NCBI RefSeq assembly: GCF_022347565.1
Contig: NZ_JAKRGH010000001.1
Location: forward strand, 248,001 to 312,000
DNA: 64,000 bases
Origin: Vibrio sp. Of7-15
GTDB lineage: Bacteria; Pseudomonadota; Gammaproteobacteria; Enterobacterales; Vibrionaceae
Reading direction: 5' to 3'
The position numbers and the translations under genes are program-made. The notes under the pieces are model-generated. The model searched no databases. It was not told the origin of the DNA and worked only from the letters and a program-made list of their open reading frames with translations. Positions 56,211 to 64,000 of the stretch are shown piece after piece. How positions within the stretch are numbered: the stretch's first letter is position 1; each line of letters starts with the position of its first letter.

Positions 56211-56531
56211 CTATTCGATCGGCCTGTTGAACACTTGAATTATTTGTTCATGAATACGAACGGGATAGGTTTTAATTTTCTCTTCGGCAGGCTCACATAA
56301 TGCTTTTCCTGTCTTTAAACAAAAGCGAGCCTCGTGTAAAGGGCACGTGATTTCGCTATTTTCTATTTCACCGCCTGCCAACTCAAAGCTTTGGTGACTG
56401 CATAAATTTTCTACGGCGTAGACATCCCCTTCGCTTTTGATAATAAGCAGCTCAGTATCTGGTAATTCAAGGGTGGTGTATTCACCTTCGGGAAGTTCAT
56501 TGGCGGAGATCACATTTATCCAGCTGGTCAT
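56211..56531 (-). CDS. Rieske-type [2Fe-2S] ferredoxin
   Basis: A 106-residue non-haem-oxygenase-type Rieske protein. Ligands are C44, H46, C63 and H66 (ENLCSHQSFEL, ITCPLHEARF). It is soluble and could supply electrons to an oxygenase. It lies between the DCC gene and ovoA and diverges from ovoA. Confidence 0.9.
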   Translation of the reverse strand: MTSWINVISANELPEGEYTTLELPDTELLIIKSEGDVYAVENLCSHQSFELAGGEIENSEITCPLHEARFCLKTGKALCEPAEEKIKTYPVRIHEQIIQVFNRPIE

Positions 56532-56671
56532 CGTTTGCTCCTCTATTTATTGCCTGTTTTTAGCATAGCAGAGTTAAGAATATCGTTGCTAATTGTACCA
56601 ATTGCACAATATGAACTAGGTTTATAAAAATTCGAAATACGACGTGCAGTGAGTACAAAAAGGGGAAGGGA

Positions 56672-58786
56672 ATGAGTGAAGGCTTGGTTAAAAATATACA
56701 AACAATTCTATTAACAGGAGATAATGCTGAAAAAAAGAGAGCGGAATTAATACATTACTTTAACCAGACATGGGAGCTTTATGAGTCCCTATTCGATTTA
56801 ATTAATAACGATGCCGCGTATTTTAAAAAAGCAGAGCCTTTAAGACATCCACTGATTTTCTATTTCGGTCATACGGCTTGCTTTTATGTAAATAAATTAA
56901 AACTTGGTAAATACATAGAAACACGCATCAATAGCCATTTTGAATCTATGTTTGCTATCGGTGTTGATGAAATGTCGTGGGACGATATTGATGACAGCCA
57001 CTATCAATGGCCAACAGTGACTCAAACACGTGAATATCGAACCCAGGTTAAAGCGTGTGTAAATGAATTCATAGAAAAAATGCCACTGGAGCTGCCGATT
57101 ACTCAATCAAGCCCGGCTTGGGTTATTTTAATGGGAATTGAGCATGAAAGAATTCATTTAGAAACTTCATCGGTGATCATACGTCAGCTTCCACTGACGG
57201 ATATAACCCCAAGTGCCAGTTGGAGTGCCTGTAAAGAAAGCTGTGAAGCACAACCGAATGAACTGCTTCCTGTCATAGGAAAATCGATAACGCTTGGAAA
57301 ACAAGCGTCAGACGCGACTTATGGTTGGGACAATGAATATGGTTCTCGTTTAACAGAAGTTGAAGATTTTAAGGCGTCGAAGTTTTTAGTATCCAACCAA
57401 GAATACATGGCGTTTGTAAAAGAAGAAGGCTACTGTAAGCCTGAATTTTGGTGCAGTGAGGGAAGGGCATGGTTGGCCTTTTCGGGGGCGTCGGCTCCTA
57501 GATTCTGGTGTTATCGTGAGGGAGAGTGGTTACAGCGTAACTTAACAGAGGAAATCCCTCTGCCAATGAACTGGCCTGTCGAGGTGAATCAGTTAGAAGC
57601 AAAGGCGTTTTGTAATTGGAAAAAGCAAAAGCTAAATGCGCCTATCCGGTTGTTAACGGAAGCTGAGTGGATGATTTTAAGGGAAAATATACCAGAACAC
57701 GCCCCATTGTGGCCTGAAGTGCCCGGTAATGTTCAGTTAGAGTACTTTGCCTCTTCATGTCCTGTAAATCGATTTGAGCATAATGGCTTTTATGACATTG
57801 TTGGTAACGTATGGCAGTGGACTGAAACCCCAATCGATGGCTTTGATAATTTTGAAGTTCACCCTCTGTATGATGATTTTTCTACCCCGACTTTTGATGG
57901 CAAACATAATTTGATGAAAGGCGGCTCTTGGATATCGACAGGGAATGAAGTTGTTACCTCTTCTCGGTATGCATTCCGACGACATTTTTATCAGCATGCT
58001 GGTTTTCGTTATGTGGAATCAGAACAATTACCAGATACGGATGTAAAAATAAACGTGTATGAAACGGACGAACTCATTTCTCAGTATTTAGAGTTCCATT
58101 ACGGCGCAGAGTATTTCTCTGTACCTAACTTTTGCGTCAATGCGGTGAATCAATGCTTACAAGACATTCAATTACATCGATACGGTAAAGCATTAGATAT
58201 TGGCTGTTCCGTTGGTCGGGCAAGCTTTGAATTAGCACAGTATTTTGAGCATGTGGATGCCATTGATTTTTCTGCTCGTTTTATTCAACAAGCTTATGCA
58301 TTGTCAGAGCAGGGCGAAAAACGTTATACAATTTGCACTGAAGGTGAGTTAGTTGAATTTAAGAGCGTGTCATTGCAGCAATTTGGCTATCAGCATTGCG
58401 CTTCTAAGATTGATTTTTCTCAAGGGGATGCTTGCAACCTCAAACCTCAATTTTCGGGGTATGATTTAGTGTATGCGGCTAATTTAATTGATCGGTTAGT
58501 GGATCCTGGTTTGTTTTTAAGCTCGATTCATGAACGAATCAACCATGGTGGCTATTTGGTTATTGTGTCACCGTATACTTGGTTAGAAACGTATACCGAT
58601 AAAGAAAAGTGGGTGGGTGGCATTAAAGTCAATGGTGAAAATTTCACGACATTGGATGGCTTAACCGAAACGCTCATCGGTCACTTTGAATTGGTGGCTG
58701 TGAAAGAAATTCCGTTTGTTATTCGAGAAACAAAGCGCAAATTCCAGCATACCATTTCAGAAATGACAGTATGGCGTAAGCGTTAG
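56672..58786 (+). CDS. ovoA: OvoA, 5-histidylcysteine sulfoxide synthase / mercaptohistidine methyltransferase
   Basis: A 704-residue fusion enzyme. Residues about 25-170 are a DinB-like domain with iron ligands H67 and H158-x3-H162-x-E164. Residues 200-450 are an FGE-sulfatase domain (GWDNEYGSRLTEVEDF, FYDIVGNVWQWTETP, MKGGSWISTGNE). Residues 460-704 are a SAM methyltransferase (ALDIGCSVGR, 507-516). OvoA joins cysteine to histidine C5 with oxygen, the first step of ovothiol A, and its C-terminal domain methylates the imidazole. The PLP-lyase OvoB, expected next, is not in the window. Confidence 0.93.
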   Translation: MSEGLVKNIQTILLTGDNAEKKRAELIHYFNQTWELYESLFDLINNDAAYFKKAEPLRHPLIFYFGHTACFYVNKLKLGKYIETRINSHFESMFAIGVDEMSWDDIDDSHYQWPTVTQTREYRTQVKACVNEFIEKMPLELPITQSSPAWVILMGIEHERIHLETSSVIIRQLPLTDITPSASWSACKESCEAQPNELLPVIGKSITLGKQASDATYGWDNEYGSRLTEVEDFKASKFLVSNQEYMAFVKEEGYCKPEFWCSEGRAWLAFSGASAPRFWCYREGEWLQRNLTEEIPLPMNWPVEVNQLEAKAFCNWKKQKLNAPIRLLTEAEWMILRENIPEHAPLWPEVPGNVQLEYFASSCPVNRFEHNGFYDIVGNVWQWTETPIDGFDNFEVHPLYDDFSTPTFDGKHNLMKGGSWISTGNEVVTSSRYAFRRHFYQHAGFRYVESEQLPDTDVKINVYETDELISQYLEFHYGAEYFSVPNFCVNAVNQCLQDIQLHRYGKALDIGCSVGRASFELAQYFEHVDAIDFSARFIQQAYALSEQGEKRYTICTEGELVEFKSVSLQQFGYQHCASKIDFSQGDACNLKPQFSGYDLVYAANLIDRLVDPGLFLSSIHERINHGGYLVIVSPYTWLETYTDKEKWVGGIKVNGENFTTLDGLTETLIGHFELVAVKEIPFVIRETKRKFQHTISEMTVWRKR

Positions 58787-58807
58787 CCACCCTCAATATC
58801 ATTTGGG

Positions 58808-60280
58808 CTATTCAAAGATGACTTGATTACGCCCGTTATCTTTTGCTTGGTAGAGCCGTTCGTCGGCTCTATTGAGGAATTGATCGTAGTTTTCCCCTTT
58901 CACTCGCACGGCGATTCCAATAGACACCGTGAGCCCCTTAGGGACAAAGCGACGGAGCTTTTTACTGTGTTCTACGTTTTCTCTAATTCGTTCGGCAAGA
59001 ATTTGTAAAGATTCGGTTTGCTCACCTAGGCAAAATACCTGAAATTCTTCCCCGCCAAATCGATATATCAGTTCGCTTTTTCGGCAGCTGTCTCTGATGA
59101 TTTTTGCCACTTCTTCCAAGACCTGATCTCCGATTAGGTGGCCGAAATGGTCGTTAACGTGTTTGAAGTGATCAATATCGAGAGCCAATAGGCCAATGTT
59201 GCTGACTTTCTCTCGTTCGTGCAACTGTTCTAATCCTTCAATGGATTTGTAAAAATGATTCCGGTTGTACAGCTTTGTTAAAGGATCAATATAAGCAAAG
59301 GTTTTTAAGTTGTAGTGATAGCGAATAAAGCGATCAAACAAGAAGAAAATAAGTAAGGTTAAGCTGATTTTATAGATGCCATGTAACAGATCTTGTTTTA
59401 ATTTTGAAAATACAGAGAGTCGATTAGAAAAAACCAGTAGCTGCCAGCCACCGTTAGCGACTTTCCTTTTGCTGACGAGAGTAAGGTTTTTATTTTCTTC
59501 AGAATCTAAGCTATAAAACTCAAGCCCATATTTATTATGTTGAATCAGTTTTATGGTTTGTTCCGGTACAATACCGAAGGCTTGTAAGCGTTCCTTATCT
59601 GTAATGTCAGCCTGTGTTTCGTCGTTTTCAAACGTAAATTGAACTGGCTCTAAGTTGCCGACACGAAAGCCCGTATTATATTTATTTAAAAGGTAAATTT
59701 TCGAGTTGGAGTCAGCCAAAATGTGTTTGGTTAATTGGAGAGGGAAATCCATGACGAGGTAATACTTTTTCCCTGAGTCTTCTTGGAATTCAGTTTTAGA
59801 TAAAAGTGACGGACCTAAGTCTCCATGATGCCAAAATACTCTAGGGAAATCATGATCAGGCGCTCTTTTAAATAGAAAATCTAGGTTTACCTTTTTATTT
59901 TCAATATAGCGTTCGAACAAAGTGTCGTGGTAAACAATTGTGCCATCAGGCTCAGTAATAAAGGCAATTCTTCCGTTGGCTAAATTGAGAATTTTATCCA
60001 GCTCGTTTTTGTCATAATCTTCATTAGTGGATTGATTATGAAGAAATTGAGGGTTTCTTGTCAGTAATCGAGCAACGAAAATGGCCGAAGTTTCAAACGC
60101 TTGCAGCTGCATTTTTATAATGCCATTGGCGCGTTCAAGCGCTGAGGTGGCTGTTTGAGCCGCGATACGGTGCTGAAGTGCCACTTCGTTTTGGTAGCTT
60201 TGGTATTGGTTGTATAAATGAAATAGCGACAAACCAAAAGCTAATAACCAACAAACCACAAGAGCCCATTTTTGATTCAT
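58808..60280 (-). CDS. Membrane-bound diguanylate cyclase
   Basis: A 490-residue protein. Two membrane helices (about residues 6-26 and 298-320) flank a periplasmic sensor region that resembles a PAS/Cache domain (GRIAFITEPDGTIVYHD). The cytoplasmic GGDEF domain follows with the active A-site motif GGEEF in YRFGGEEFQVF and IDHFKHVNDHFGH. It should make cyclic di-GMP in response to an unknown ligand. No EAL partner is adjacent. The ATG at 60280 is preferred to an adjacent TTG. Confidence 0.92.
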   Translation of the reverse strand: MNQKWALVVCWLLAFGLSLFHLYNQYQSYQNEVALQHRIAAQTATSALERANGIIKMQLQAFETSAIFVARLLTRNPQFLHNQSTNEDYDKNELDKILNLANGRIAFITEPDGTIVYHDTLFERYIENKKVNLDFLFKRAPDHDFPRVFWHHGDLGPSLLSKTEFQEDSGKKYYLVMDFPLQLTKHILADSNSKIYLLNKYNTGFRVGNLEPVQFTFENDETQADITDKERLQAFGIVPEQTIKLIQHNKYGLEFYSLDSEENKNLTLVSKRKVANGGWQLLVFSNRLSVFSKLKQDLLHGIYKISLTLLIFFLFDRFIRYHYNLKTFAYIDPLTKLYNRNHFYKSIEGLEQLHEREKVSNIGLLALDIDHFKHVNDHFGHLIGDQVLEEVAKIIRDSCRKSELIYRFGGEEFQVFCLGEQTESLQILAERIRENVEHSKKLRRFVPKGLTVSIGIAVRVKGENYDQFLNRADERLYQAKDNGRNQVIFE

Positions 60281-60360
60281 CAATATTTTCCTTATAACTT
60301 AGCCAGTTAAGTAAATAAATATAGATGAGTTCAGAGTGAATGGCCATTTTATGACTGAAA

Positions 60361-60393
60361 GCTTGCCTTAAATTCCTTTAATTTAAGGCAAGC
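60361..60393. terminator. Terminator after MFS gene
   Basis: GCTTGCCTTAAAT (60361-60373) pairs perfectly with ATTTAAGGCAAGC (60381-60393), with a 7-nt loop and T residues after it on the MFS strand. Confidence 0.85.
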
Positions 60394-60399
60394 CAATCA

Positions 60400-61632
60400 T
60401 TAGTGTTGAGAAGCGAATGCCAGACGTTTAACTGGCTGTGCATTAATTGGTAGGTGAAGCAGAGCAGCGCATAAAGCGAGTACTACCGTGGCCCACCAGA
60501 TAGGATCATAAGATCCATAATAATCGTAGATGCGCCCTCCAACCCAAGCGCCTAAAAAGCTACCGACTTGGTGAGTGAAAAACACCAAACCATATAAAGT
60601 GGATAAGTAGCGAGCACCGAAAATTTGACGTACTAACCCTGAGGTAAGAGGAACCGTTCCGAGCCAACAAAAACCAATGGCAGCCCCAAAGATGCTGGCC
60701 GTTTCAACATTGAGTGGGAATAGGACAAAGGCGGCAATGACAATAGAGCGCATGACATACAGCGAGGTCATGACATAACGTTTATCGAATTTATCGCCCA
60801 TTACGCCCCAGAAGTAAGAACCAAAAATATTAAAAATACCGACGTAGGCCAGTGCTAAGGCGGCAGTTGTGCCGGGTAGACCTTTGTCAGCTAGATAACT
60901 TGGTAAGTGTGTCGCGATGAACATGACATGGAACCCACAGACAAAAAAGCCCGCATGAATGAGCCAATAACCTCGATGGTTGAACGCCTCTTTTAATGCT
61001 TGTTTCAGTGTTTGTGAATTCTCACTTGATGCAGGGCTGGTCTGATCGTTTTTACCTTCTGCTGGTTTTGGAGCCGCTTTCATAAAAAATGAAAAGGCGA
61101 TGATGATGCTACACAACAGCGCAAATACTTGCATGGCGGTTTGCCAGTCTGAATGAGTTAAAAGCGACTGCGCCCCTGGGATCACCGCAAACATGCCGAA
61201 TGAACCTGCAGCCGTGGTTAACCCAAATGCTTTAGCTGTATGTTCAGCAGGCACAACCCGAGAAACAGCACCAAGAATAATGACATAGCTGGTGGCACTT
61301 AGCCCAAGCCCTATGAGTGCGCCTAATGTTATAAGAAGCATGCCCGATTCTGTGCTGATTGAGGTTAAATATAATCCCGCTGCGTAAGAAATGGCACCAA
61401 TGCTGATAATTGGCCGTGAACCCCAGCGATCGGCAGCCATGCCAACAAAGGGTTGAAATACGCCAAATAGTAAATTTTGTAGTGCAATGGCAAAACTAAA
61501 GAACTCTCGTCCTGTATTAAAGGTATCTGAAATCGGCATCATGAATATGCCAAATGATTGCCTGATCCCTAGGCTAATAATTAACGTCCCTATGCCCATC
61601 CAAACTAAAAGTGGAAAACGGAAAATGCTCAT
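60400..61632 (-). CDS. Major facilitator superfamily transporter (OFA/monocarboxylate-like)
   Basis: A 410-residue carrier with twelve helices. The segments RQSFGIFMMPISDTFNTGRE and MAADRWGSRPIISIGAISYA, and the opening of the second half (YWLIHAGFFVCGFHVMFIATHLPSYL), are like oxalate/formate and monocarboxylate members. The substrate is unknown. Its ATG overlaps the stop of a 58-residue ORF, so translation is coupled. Confidence 0.85.
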   Translation of the reverse strand: MSIFRFPLLVWMGIGTLIISLGIRQSFGIFMMPISDTFNTGREFFSFAIALQNLLFGVFQPFVGMAADRWGSRPIISIGAISYAAGLYLTSISTESGMLLITLGALIGLGLSATSYVIILGAVSRVVPAEHTAKAFGLTTAAGSFGMFAVIPGAQSLLTHSDWQTAMQVFALLCSIIIAFSFFMKAAPKPAEGKNDQTSPASSENSQTLKQALKEAFNHRGYWLIHAGFFVCGFHVMFIATHLPSYLADKGLPGTTAALALAYVGIFNIFGSYFWGVMGDKFDKRYVMTSLYVMRSIVIAAFVLFPLNVETASIFGAAIGFCWLGTVPLTSGLVRQIFGARYLSTLYGLVFFTHQVGSFLGAWVGGRIYDYYGSYDPIWWATVVLALCAALLHLPINAQPVKRLAFASQH

Positions 61633-61805
61633 GGGTGATTCTCGGTATGGTCATGGTGAATGGTGTTTTGTTGGTGACAGCCGCCGCTTGTTGCATGCTG
61701 GGCCAACGCATTGAGTAAAGGTGGGTAATGATGCACACCAATAAGAGTGATGATCAGCAGTATTAGCATACGCAGTAGCTGTGCAAAAAGTGATTGTGAA
61801 AACAT
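61629..61805 (-). CDS. Small His-rich membrane peptide ORF coupled to the MFS gene
   Basis: A 58-residue ORF with ATG at 61805 and TGA overlapping the next ATG as ATGA. GGGAT lies seven bases upstream of the start. It has one hydrophobic helix (LLRMLILLIITLIGV) and a His/Cys tail (HATSGGCHQQNTIHHDHTENHP), hinting at metal binding. No family was recognised. Confidence 0.55.
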   Translation of the reverse strand: MFSQSLFAQLLRMLILLIITLIGVHHYPPLLNALAQHATSGGCHQQNTIHHDHTENHP

Positions 61806-61956
61806 CGTTTATCCCAAACTCGTTTTGATTACATAACTAGGATGGTGTCCTAGGGGTAAAAGTGAGGGCGCATACTAAAGAAAGTGGGAATATGAAACAA
61901 ATGAAGAATAGGAAAGAAGGATATGCATATTATGCATGTGGCGAAGATATAAGCGT

Positions 61957-61989
61957 AAAGACGCCAATAAAGTGGAAATTGGCGTCTTT
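61957..61989. terminator. Terminator after DOPA-dioxygenase-like gene
   Basis: AAAGACGCCAAT (61957-61968) pairs perfectly with ATTGGCGTCTTT (61978-61989), bidirectional. Confidence 0.85.
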
Positions 61990-61996
61990 GATAGCC

Positions 61997-62017
61997 TAGA
62001 AGTTAGAAGTTAGAAGT
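61997..62017. repeat. Three tandem TAGAAGT heptamers
   Basis: TAGAAGT is repeated at 61997, 62004 and 62011, directly after the stop of the DOPA-dioxygenase-like gene. Confidence 0.8.
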
Positions 62018-62020
62018 TAA

Positions 62021-62347
62021 TTAAGTCGTACAGCCTAATACTGCGAAATTAAGGTCTAACTTTTCCCCTAGCCATAAAGCTTCAGTGGAGTGGTCTGCTA
62101 TTTCGTTTCCTGTTAGTGGATGAATAAGAACAGATAACCCATTTCGATGTTGATCCAGCCATTCAATGAAGCCTTCATCGTTATTCTTGAAATTAATTTC
62201 CAGCATGGGCTTTGTATGTGGGCCAACGTTTTTGGTGACTAAAGGGTAAGTTTTCATCTCAGTAAAATCAGATTGAAGCAGTTTTTGGCGAATATCTTCG
62301 GCTAATTGTTGTTGGTGATGGGAAAAATATACGTGAGCATGGTACAT
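62021..62347 (-). CDS. DOPA 4,5-dioxygenase family protein
   Basis: A 108-residue protein with the family pattern: YHAHVYF near the start, then VGPHTKPMLEINF and LSVLIHPLTGNEIADHSTEALWLG, with histidines as metal-ligand candidates. Bacterial members are mostly uncharacterised; fungal and plant ones cleave catechols. It stands alone with its own terminator. Confidence 0.88.
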   Translation of the reverse strand: MYHAHVYFSHHQQQLAEDIRQKLLQSDFTEMKTYPLVTKNVGPHTKPMLEINFKNNDEGFIEWLDQHRNGLSVLIHPLTGNEIADHSTEALWLGEKLDLNFAVLGCTT

Positions 62348-62804
62348 AGCAAGGTTCTCTAATTATTTGTTTTATTAGATTTTAACGGATTTAGGTGTAG
62401 GAACAATCACGCTTTTTTGGTTAACTCATTCAAAAAAGTTGATGAAACGGTGATGAAATAAGGGAAGTTTTCGTTAACGGCCGTGAGTTTTTGTTTTGAG
62501 TTTTGTCGGGAAAATAGTCTTAGTTTTGAATAATGTGCAAAACAGGTTTGGATAGCAGACAGTATCTATGGCGCACGCAAGTATTTTATAGATGTTGTGC
62601 GAGTACAAATCAGGCAGTTTATATTCGTAAGAAGCTAATCTAACGGATATTGATAATGTAAGTCCGAGTTTAGAAGTAGTAAATAGGTGATTTTTTATGC
62701 ATGAATGACATGAAAGTTAGCAGTTAATGACCGGAAATATTTTTAATAAAACTGTCATTTAGGTCTAAAATTAGTGGGTGTTTAGCGTGATTTTGGAGGT
62801 TAGT
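62348..62804. other. 457-bp gap
   Basis: Moderately AT-rich sequence with no convincing ORF, strong hairpin or repeat. It must hold the promoter of the DOPA-dioxygenase-like gene and of the small gene that follows. Confidence 0.5.
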
Positions 62805-62990
62805 ATGGAAGTACTCATCCAGTTTGATCAAGAGGGTTTGTATCAGAACCACCCATGGGATTTGCCAATTCCATACAACAAAGGGGAGATTCTGTCTGTG
62901 AATCCATTATCCGCTATCGTACTCATTGATCGAAACGAAGCGCATTTGTACCTTAAAAATCAAGACTTACGTATCAGTACAGATAGTTAG
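62805..62990 (+). CDS. Small hypothetical protein, 61 residues
   Basis: ATG at 62805 is preceded by GGAGG five bases upstream. The product (MEVLIQFDQEGLYQ at the start) looks like a small beta-rich soluble protein. No family was recognised. A short hairpin follows the stop (GTGAGT/ACTCAC, 63011-63032). Confidence 0.6.
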   Translation: MEVLIQFDQEGLYQNHPWDLPIPYNKGEILSVNPLSAIVLIDRNEAHLYLKNQDLRISTDS

Positions 62991-63101
62991 TGTTTGATTT
63001 AGTTATAAGAGTGAGTGCTCGTAAGTACTCACCCTAGGCTGTGTTTTTTCATTATTTTGGCATCATCGCAGCAACCAATTTTAAGTGCAAAACACATGGG
63101 T

Positions 63102-64000
63102 TTAAAAACCAAAAAATTTGGCCCATTGGCACCATACGTCTTGCAGTCCTGCTAAATCTCCTTGAACAAATCTGACTTTTTGGCCTGGTTTTGCTTGAGC
63201 TAACCGAGGCAAATCAATGCGGGCGATACAACCGAATTTAGGGTATCCCCCCAAGGTTTGCCGATCATTGAGCAAGATGATTGGTTGGCCATCAGGAGGG
63301 ACTTGTATCGAACCTAAAGCTATTCCTTCGGACACGATGCCTTTTTTCTCACAATCAATTTTTGGCCCTTCCATACGATAGCCCATGCGATCACACAGCT
63401 GGCTGACCGTAAACTCACTGGAATAAAACAGAGCTTGGGCGGCTTTATCGAAGAAATTATGCTGATAAGATTCAATAACACGCAATGTGAGCGGTAAATT
63501 ATAATCAGGCGTGTATCGGAATGTAAGATATCGCGGTTTTCTTAAGCGTTGAAAGTCGGAGAAGTGCAGTTCGTCTCCTGCTTGCAGTGGTTGCCCATCC
63601 TGATTTAATCCGCCGAGTTTGTTTCGTGTGACGGTAGAAACACTGCCAAAATGCTCTGGTGCTTCGAAACCATGCTTTACGGCTAAATAGGCGCGCAATC
63701 CATTTTTAGGTAAACCAAATTTGAGGGTTTGCCCTTTTTGAACTGGAAAGCATGACCAGTTTTTCACGGGCTCACCATCTAGGGTTGCACCTAAATCACC
63801 GCCAGTAATGGCCATCATACAGTGATCATGAACATGGAACTCGGCTTGACCTAGAGTAATTTCTAGCACTGGGCAGTTCATTTCGTTACGAAGCAGTTGA
63901 TTAGCCCAACAAAAAGAAAAGTCATCAAGTGGTCCGCCTTGGCTAAGCCCTAAATGAGCTAAGCCGTAACGCCCAAAATCATGCAGCAGTGTTAAATTCC
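63102..64000 (-). CDS. pxpC: PxpC/KipA-type biotin-dependent carboxyltransferase-like protein (5' end outside window)
   Basis: The minus-strand frame is open from 63102 to the window edge at 64000, about 299 codons, so the N-terminus is outside. The segment just inside the edge (LTLLHDFGRYGLAHLGLSQG, GPLDDFSF) is the normal KipA beginning, so the internal ATG at 63881 is not the start. Later stretches are LEITLGQAEFH and LGGYPKFGCIARIDLPRLAQ. PxpC joins PxpA and PxpB in ATP-dependent 5-oxoproline cleavage. A pxpB gene may lie just outside the window. Confidence 0.88.
   Translation of the reverse strand, partial: NLTLLHDFGRYGLAHLGLSQGGPLDDFSFCWANQLLRNEMNCPVLEITLGQAEFHVHDHCMMAITGGDLGATLDGEPVKNWSCFPVQKGQTLKFGLPKNGLRAYLAVKHGFEAPEHFGSVSTVTRNKLGGLNQDGQPLQAGDELHFSDFQRLRKPRYLTFRYTPDYNLPLTLRVIESYQHNFFDKAAQALFYSSEFTVSQLCDRMGYRMEGPKIDCEKKGIVSEGIALGSIQVPPDGQPIILLNDRQTLGGYPKFGCIARIDLPRLAQAKPGQKVRFVQGDLAGLQDVWCQWAKFFGF

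Noticed and set aside
63102-63881. A complete 259-residue PxpC protein
   Set aside because: The frame continues in the same family pattern from 63881 to the window edge, so the gene is cut by the window and the internal ATG is not its start.
1-64000. CRISPR arrays, insertion sequences, prophage and rRNA operons
   Set aside because: No regularly spaced repeats, transposase or integrase motifs, phage structural genes or rRNA sequence were seen on either strand.

Overview
The window looks like chromosomal DNA of a marine gammaproteobacterium, most likely Vibrionaceae. The pointers are moderate AT richness, class II Hcp/Hcr with NorR, NnrS and ElbB, several orphan family-3 periplasmic binding proteins, and an OvoA-type ovothiol synthase. 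No rRNA, tRNA, CRISPR array, insertion sequence or phage module was seen. The genus is inference.

Layout. 1-3.2 kb: the 5' part of a secreted tricorn/S41-like protease, a response regulator fused to a BLUF blue-light domain, and an orphan periplasmic binding protein. 3.4-9.3 kb: a nitric-oxide/nitrosative-stress block (nnrS, divergent norR, hcp, hcr) with visible NorR-type GT-N7-AC operators and sigma-54 promoters. 9.4-18.6 kb: housekeeping and accessory genes (elbB, a methyltransferase, an outer-membrane barrel, binding proteins, a LysR-allE pair, an MFS/XRE pair, a CatB-type acetyltransferase). 18.6-21.7 kb: a strikingly AT-rich insert with one 770-residue orphan membrane protein. 21.7-36.6 kb: purine catabolism and glyoxylate use (guaD, xdhC, xdhB, xdhA, a GlcG-like gene, aceB, divergent gcl-hyi-glxR, a type-2 glycerate kinase, a RutR-like TetR regulator). 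36.8-48.6 kb: mixed accessory genes (a cytosolic-looking metzincin, LysR, small secreted and membrane proteins, a lactonase, a chemotaxis transducer, LysE/MocR, nitroreductase/ABM, an Imm49-like protein). 48.8-54.7 kb: the urate-to-glyoxylate half of purine breakdown (NCS2 permease, uraH, puuE, uraD, allA, puuD). 54.8-64 kb: a binding protein, a DCC protein, a Rieske protein, ovoA, a diguanylate cyclase, an MFS carrier with a small upstream ORF, a DOPA-dioxygenase-like protein, and the 3' part of a pxpC-like gene.

How the genes fit together. Purines enter through the NCS2 permease. Guanine is deaminated by GuaD and xanthine oxidised by XdhAB with XdhC. Urate passes through PuuD, UraH and UraD to allantoin and through PuuE to allantoate. 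AllE and AllA act on ureidoglycine and ureidoglycolate to give glyoxylate. Glyoxylate goes to malate (AceB), or through Gcl, GlxR/Hyi and glycerate kinase to phosphoglycerate. The allantoate-hydrolysing step is not in the window. A shared 12-bp palindrome before gcl and puuE, with a degenerate copy before aceB, and RutR-like dyads before xdhA suggest that the scattered blocks are one regulon.

The most unusual items are the AT-rich orphan gene with an in-frame pentanucleotide repeat, the REC-BLUF fusion, the structured element between glxR and the glycerate kinase gene, the NorR-centred hcp/nnrS regulon, and two small ORFs that overlap the start codons of the genes after them.
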